Notes under the pieces: generated by a model
Database searches by the model: none
What the model was told of the DNA's origin: nothing
What the model saw: the letters and a program-made list of their open reading frames with translations, nothing else
Part shown: positions 10,600 through 14,143 of the stretch, piece after piece
How positions within the stretch are numbered: the first letter of the stretch is position 1
How the letters are laid out: every line of letters begins with the position of its first letter
NCBI GenBank assembly: GCA_900543105.1
Contig: UQQA01000059.1
Location: 1 to 14,143 of the forward strand
DNA from: an uncultured Ruminococcus sp.
GTDB taxonomy: Bacteria; Bacillota; Clostridia; Oscillospirales; Ruminococcaceae
Reading direction: 5' to 3'
Length of the DNA stretch: 14,143 nucleotides
Position numbers and translations under genes: made by a program

Positions 10600-11760
10600 A
10601 TGTATATCTACAACGCTGAAATACACACAATGGAGGGCGTAAAGCCTTTCATCGGCTACGTTGGCTTTGAAAACGGCAAAATTACCTCCGTCGGCGAGGG
10701 CGAGCCTGCCGATATACCCTCCGACAGCTTTGACGCAGGCGGAAAGAAGCTTTTTCCCGGCTTTATCGACCCACATTCCCACATCGGACTTATCGGCGAC
10801 GGAATGGGCGTTGAGGGCGAGGACGTGAACGAGGACACAGACCCCGTAACGCCGCACCTGCGTACTATTGACGGCATAAACTGCTTCGACCGATGCTTTT
10901 CGGACGCTGTTTCATGCGGTGTTACAACTGCCGTTACGGGCGTTGGCTCGTCCAATCCGATAGGCGGCGACTTTATCGCAGTAAAAACGCACGGCAGATG
11001 CGCCGATGAAATGCTTATCCGCAAAGTCGGCATAAAATTTGCCCTCGGTGAAAACCCGAAGTCTGCATTTTCGGACAAGGACACCGCTCCCGTAACAAGA
11101 ATGGCGACCGCCGCAATTATCCGTGAAGCTCTTTTCAAGGCGAAGCGCTATCTTGACGATAAAAATTTTGCTATTGAAAATGACGAGTCGCTCCCTGAAT
11201 TCGATATAAAATCCGAGGCGCTCATTCCGCTTTTCGAGCATAAATTAAAGGCGCATTTCCACTGCCACCGTGCAGATGATATTATGACTGCCGTTCGCAT
11301 TTCAAAGGAATTCGGACTTGACTATGTGCTTGTCCACTGCACCGAGGGTCACAAAATTGCCGATATCCTCGGCAGAGAAAACGCTTCTGCGCTGACAGGT
11401 CCGATCATTTGCGACCGAGGAAAGCCCGAGCTTGCCGAACTTACGACTGCGAACGCAGGCGCACTTGACCGACACGGCGTAAAGGTCGCAATTTGCACCG
11501 ACCACCCCGAAATTCCCGTGCAGTATCTTCCGACAAGTGCCGCATACTGCGTGAAAGCGGGTCTTCCCAAGGAAGAAGCGATGAAAGCGCTCACCATAAA
11601 CGCCGCCGAGATAATCGGCATTGCCGACCGTGTGGGCTCAATAAAGGTGGGAAAGGATGCCGACTTCGCAATTTTTGACGGCGATCCGCTTGAAATTATG
11701 ACGAACTGTTCCGCCGTTTTCATTGACGGAAAGAAAATTTTTGAAAGGAACGACCTTTAA
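10600..11760 (+). CDS. Amidohydrolase, imidazolonepropionase-like
   Basis: This is a 386-residue metal-dependent hydrolase of the amidohydrolase superfamily, closest in layout to the imidazolonepropionase-like (COG1228-type) group. An N-terminal beta-sandwich part carries LFPGFIDPHSHIG with metal ligands His59 and His61. Further candidate ligands are His219/221/223 (AHFHCHRADD), His246 (LVHCTEGH) and Asp301 (ICTDHPE). The C-terminus returns to the sandwich with VGSIKVGKDADFAIFDGDPLE, typical of the family. AAGGAG (10586-10591) is eight bases before the ATG at 10600; an ATG four bases earlier is out of frame and soon stops. The substrate cannot be read from sequence. Its one-base spacing to the fumarase alpha gene suggests joint expression, though a shared pathway is speculative. 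Confidence 0.88.
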   Translation: MYIYNAEIHTMEGVKPFIGYVGFENGKITSVGEGEPADIPSDSFDAGGKKLFPGFIDPHSHIGLIGDGMGVEGEDVNEDTDPVTPHLRTIDGINCFDRCFSDAVSCGVTTAVTGVGSSNPIGGDFIAVKTHGRCADEMLIRKVGIKFALGENPKSAFSDKDTAPVTRMATAAIIREALFKAKRYLDDKNFAIENDESLPEFDIKSEALIPLFEHKLKAHFHCHRADDIMTAVRISKEFGLDYVLVHCTEGHKIADILGRENASALTGPIICDRGKPELAELTTANAGALDRHGVKVAICTDHPEIPVQYLPTSAAYCVKAGLPKEEAMKALTINAAEIIGIADRVGSIKVGKDADFAIFDGDPLEIMTNCSAVFIDGKKIFERNDL

Positions 11761-11761
11761 A

Positions 11762-12604
11762 ATGAGAGAGATAAATGTTTCCGAAGTTGAATCGATCGTG
11801 AGCGAGCTTTGCATAAAAGCAAATCGCAAGCTGCCCTGCTCGCTCGTTGAAAAGATAAAAAATTCACCCGACGGCGAAAAGTCACCGACGGGAAGAGAAG
11901 TTCTCTGCGACCTCGTGCGCAACATCGAAGCCGCAGAAAGCGAGAATATCGCAGTATGTCAGGATACGGGAATGGCTGTTATTTTCCTCGATATCGGTCA
12001 GGACGTTCACTTCGCTGGCGGAAGTCTTTACGAAGCCGTAAACAAGGGCGTTTCCAAGGGATACACCGAGGGTTATCTCCGATGTTCGGTCGTTTCCGAC
12101 CCTATTGAACGTGTCAACACGGGCGACAACACTCCTGCTGTGATACATACACGCATCGTTGACGGCGACAAGGTGCATATCTCGGTCTGCCCGAAAGGCT
12201 TCGGCAGTGAGAATATGTCAAAGCTGAAAATGTTCACCCCGTCTGCGACTATCGAAGATATCGAGAACTTTGTTGTTGAAGCTGCATCAGTTGCAGGAAG
12301 CAATCCCTGCCCTCCGATGGTGATAGGTGTTGGCATCGGCGGCGACTTTGAGCAGTGCGCATATCTCGCAAAGAAAGCATTGTGCCGTGATATCAGCATC
12401 AGGAACGAAAAGAAGCTTTACAGCGATATGGAAGAGCGCATACTTGAAAAGGTAAACAAGCTCGGCATCGGACCTCAGGGCTTCGGCGGAACTACGACTG
12501 CGCTTTCCGTAGCGATAGAGCAAGCACCTACACACATTGCAGGACTTCCCGTTGCGGTAAATATCGGCTGTCATGTTACAAGACACGCAAGCGGCGAAAT
12601 CTAA
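11762..12604 (+). CDS. Class I fumarate hydratase, alpha subunit (two-subunit type)
   Basis: This 280-residue protein is the N-terminal, iron-sulfur-binding half of class I fumarases (also tartrate dehydratase alpha), which interconvert fumarate and malate. The three cluster cysteines are visible: Cys66 in AVCQDTGM, Cys183 in GSNPCPPMV and Cys270 in NIGCHVTRHA. GGDFEQCAYLAKKAL and GPQGFGGTTTAL are further family blocks. The start at 11762 gives the normal length; an in-frame ATG at 11723 lies inside the amidohydrolase gene. AAAGGA lies about 12 bases upstream, within the end of that gene. The partner beta subunit, normally directly downstream, is absent: the next element is a terminator. Either beta is encoded elsewhere or the gene has become separated. 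Tartrate dehydratase is the main alternative assignment. Confidence 0.92.
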   Translation: MREINVSEVESIVSELCIKANRKLPCSLVEKIKNSPDGEKSPTGREVLCDLVRNIEAAESENIAVCQDTGMAVIFLDIGQDVHFAGGSLYEAVNKGVSKGYTEGYLRCSVVSDPIERVNTGDNTPAVIHTRIVDGDKVHISVCPKGFGSENMSKLKMFTPSATIEDIENFVVEAASVAGSNPCPPMVIGVGIGGDFEQCAYLAKKALCRDISIRNEKKLYSDMEERILEKVNKLGIGPQGFGGTTTALSVAIEQAPTHIAGLPVAVNIGCHVTRHASGEI

Positions 12605-12656
12605 TGCGTAATTATTTATGCTCCGTAAATTTAATGTAAAATACCAATTTTCGTAG

Positions 12657-12677
12657 GGGCGGATTCTATATCCGCCC
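12657..12677. repeat. REP-like palindrome
   Basis: GGGCGGAT (12657-12664) and ATCCGCCC (12670-12677) form a perfect 8-bp stem with a 5-base loop, flanked by GTAG and G. From memory, motifs of the GTAGGGGCGGAT...ATCCGCCC kind are abundant intergenic repeats in Ruminococcus relatives; only this copy is in the window. Confidence 0.5.
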
Positions 12678-12759
12678 GTTCTGATACTACGGATTTACCT
12701 GAAATAACGTATGGGACGTGTCACTGTCCCGTGCCGCAAAGCGTTTCACAGTAAAAAAT

Positions 12760-12800
12760 GCCCCTGTTTTCACAAACCGTTGAAAACAGGGGCGTTTTTT
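12760..12800. terminator. Strong intrinsic terminator
   Basis: A perfect 13-bp stem (12760-12772 with 12781-12793) has an 8-base loop and is followed by GTTTTTT. On the other strand the same stem is followed by ATTTTTT, so it can also stop transcription arriving from the convergent LacI-type gene. It ends the plus-strand block about 155 bases after the fumarase gene. Confidence 0.92.
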
Positions 12801-12899
12801 ATTATATATTGAAAAATTGCTGACACAGATTCGGAACGTGTGACCGACACCTACAAGATTTTGTATATGGTCATCGGCATACTGTTTTGCGCCGATATT

Positions 12900-13058
12900 A
12901 TACTAATTCTCGATCAACCTATAGACAAACTCTCGGCTATAATAAGTTCATTCTGCGTCAAGCTCCCTTGTCAGGCGACAGCCTGTCTGCGGTCGCTTTT
13001 CTTGACTGAACTTATTCTATCTGTCGATTTTGTCTATAGAACGATCGAGAATTAGTAT
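12900..13058. mobile_element. MITE-like imperfect palindrome, copy B
   Basis: This 159-base element has perfect 16-bp terminal inverted repeats, ATACTAATTCTCGATC (12900-12915) and its complement (13043-13058). Subterminal CTATAGACAAA (12919-12929 with 13029-13039), AATAAGTTCA (12941-12950 with 13007-13016), GTCAAG (12957-12962 with 13001-13006) and an apical CAGGC/GCCTG complete a near full-length hairpin. Its right end overlaps the stop codon of the LacI-type gene by one base. It encodes no transposase. TA dinucleotides flank CTAATTCTC at both ends, which would fit TA target-site duplication. Confidence 0.65.
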
Positions 13059-14086
13059 CACCTTTTCTCTGCGCCCTCGCCATAATTGAGCGAAGCCACG
13101 GAATCCTTGTAGACTATCTTTCCTTTGACCTGAACCATTCCCATTGTCATTCTGGGGGAACGTATCTTCATAAGAAGTGATTCGACCGCTATTTTCGACA
13201 TCTGCTCGGTGTTTACCTCGACCGTGGTGATATTCGGGGCGCTTATCGAGCTGTAAACGGAGTTGTCAAAGCCCGTGACGGAGATATCCTCGGGAACACG
13301 GTAGCCGCTTTCTTTTAGCTGCGAGATAAGCCGGCAGGCGACCTCATCACAGTTGCAGACGAATGCTGTCGGCATTATCATCGGCAGTTCTATCGGCGTG
13401 AGCTGCCCCGTTTCGCTGTCACGGTCGGAAATGATAAAATAATCATGGACGGGTATTTTATGTTCCATAAGCGATTTCGTATAGCCGAGAAATCTGTCCT
13501 GAATACTCGATGTGGAGTGGATATTTCCGACAAAAGCAATATTTTTATGCCCGTTCGCGATGAGGTAGTTCGTTATTTCATAAGAACCGTAGAAGCTGTC
13601 GCTGATTATACAGCCGTCCGAGGTCAGTTCGTTGTAAAAGTCGAGGAAAACTATCGGTATCTTCGTATCCAGCGCGGCTTTTGTATAGCCGTCGGAAACC
13701 TGACCGAGAATTATGATGCCGTCAACGCGCTGGTGGAAGAAAATATCGGGAAGAACTCCGTTATCCTCGTTTTTCTTTGTCAGAGTATGAAAAAAGGCGT
13801 AATTCCCGTGCTTCTGCATCTCGGTGGAAAGACTCCGTATAAATTTAAAGTAGAAAGAATTGTCCGAAACGTATCTTTCGGCAACGATCAGACCGATATT
13901 ATTGCTCAGCGAGCTTTTTTTCGAGGCTGTATTCCTGACCTTATAGCCCATTTCGTCTGCGGCCTTTTTTACCTGTTCCCTGAGGTTGCTGCTTACGCCT
14001 TTCTGACCCGAAAGTGCTTTTGAGACTGCGACCGTGCTTATCCCGAGCCGTTCGGCGATGTCGCTCATTGTAACGCTTTTTCCCAT
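13058..14086 (-). CDS. LacI-family transcriptional regulator
   Basis: This 342-residue regulator has the standard LacI/GalR layout and length. The N-terminal helix-turn-helix spans about residues 5-50: VTMSDIAERLGISTVAVSKALSG, then the hinge-proximal AADEMGYKVR. Residues 63-330 are the periplasmic-binding-protein-like sensor domain, with NIGLIVAERYVSDN, VDGIIILG, IPIVFLDF and PEDISVTGFDNS as family blocks. Such proteins usually bind a sugar or sugar-like effector and control nearby carbohydrate genes. No target gene is in the window, so its regulon probably lies beyond the right edge or elsewhere. GGAGGG (14092-14097) lies five bases before the ATG. The stop codon touches the MITE-like element, so the gene's 3' untranslated region is that palindrome. 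Confidence 0.94.
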   Translation of the reverse strand: MGKSVTMSDIAERLGISTVAVSKALSGQKGVSSNLREQVKKAADEMGYKVRNTASKKSSLSNNIGLIVAERYVSDNSFYFKFIRSLSTEMQKHGNYAFFHTLTKKNEDNGVLPDIFFHQRVDGIIILGQVSDGYTKAALDTKIPIVFLDFYNELTSDGCIISDSFYGSYEITNYLIANGHKNIAFVGNIHSTSSIQDRFLGYTKSLMEHKIPVHDYFIISDRDSETGQLTPIELPMIMPTAFVCNCDEVACRLISQLKESGYRVPEDISVTGFDNSVYSSISAPNITTVEVNTEQMSKIAVESLLMKIRSPRMTMGMVQVKGKIVYKDSVASLNYGEGAEKR

Positions 14087-14116
14087 GGCTGCCCTCCGTA
14101 CTGATTCTGATACTAT

Positions 14117-14125
14117 TATTCTATC
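14117..14125 (-). promoter_or_regulatory. Possible -10 region of the LacI-type gene
   Basis: On the minus strand a TAGAAT-like box appears about 30 bases before the start codon, at the expected distance for a promoter. The matching -35 box would fall at or past the window edge, so it cannot be judged. Confidence 0.3.
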
Positions 14126-14143
14126 ACAAAACTTTGGATTTTT

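Larger units (their letters stand above)
12605..12899. other. Gene-free spacer after the fumarase alpha gene
   Basis: No fumarase beta remnant or other credible gene is visible. The stretch holds a GGGCGGAT/ATCCGCCC hairpin (12657-12677), a smaller GGGAC/GTCCC stem (12713-12730) and the terminator at 12760-12800. Between 12801 and 12899 there is only AT-rich sequence with a weak GTG-initiated frame lacking a ribosome binding site. Confidence 0.6.

Noticed and set aside
12840..13055. A 71-residue plus-strand frame after the terminator
   Set aside because: It begins with GTG without a ribosome binding site, and most of it is translated from the MITE-like palindrome.

Overview
The window looks like a chromosomal segment of a low-to-mid GC Clostridia member, most likely Oscillospiraceae/Ruminococcus-like. 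This rests on strong AAGGAG-type ribosome binding sites, sigma-A promoters with extended -10 boxes, a serine/threonine-rich lipoprotein with a D-x-N-x-D-D-x-P-E motif, and a pair of FliK-like and FlhB-tail-like genes of the YlqG/YlqH type. The taxonomic call is an inference; no rRNA or other marker gene is present.

Left end (1-1640): a promoter and a structured leader precede a small membrane-anchored protein with an Asp/Cys-rich tail (301-597). A hairpin terminator that can serve both strands (615-652) separates it from a convergent Phd/YefM-ParE/RelE toxin-antitoxin pair (660-1257, minus). That pair has its own promoter with a direct repeat around the -10 box. Between it and cheB lies a gene-free stretch with a hairpin and a MITE-like imperfect palindrome.

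Chemotaxis block (1641-6611, minus strand): transcribed in the order cheA, cheW, cheR, cheB, with gaps of about 30-70 bases, so it is probably one operon. It encodes the core signalling enzymes: the kinase, the receptor coupling protein, and the methyltransferase and methylesterase for receptor adaptation. No cheY, cheC, cheD or receptor gene is visible. CheA carries two tandem copies of the P2 (response-regulator docking) domain.

Divergent intergenic region (6612-7101): promoters for both directions whose predicted transcripts overlap for about 50 bases, and several hairpins in the leaders.

Plus-strand block (7102-12604): a FliK-like hook-length-control-type protein with an internal tandem duplication overlaps a short FlhB C-terminal-like protein. 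These are followed by a lipoprotein, a 56-residue membrane protein, an imidazolonepropionase-like amidohydrolase and a fumarase alpha subunit separated from the amidohydrolase by one base. No beta subunit follows. A strong terminator (12760-12800) ends the block.

Right end: a second MITE-like palindrome (12900-13058) abuts the stop codon of a convergent LacI-family regulator (13058-14086, minus).

I see no CRISPR array, tRNA, rRNA, prophage or transposase gene. The main points of interest are the duplicated CheA P2 domain, the orphan FliK/FlhB-tail pair beside che genes, the two related palindromic elements with conserved 12-base internal spacing, a leader sequence shared by two unrelated genes, and the Asp/Cys-rich small protein.
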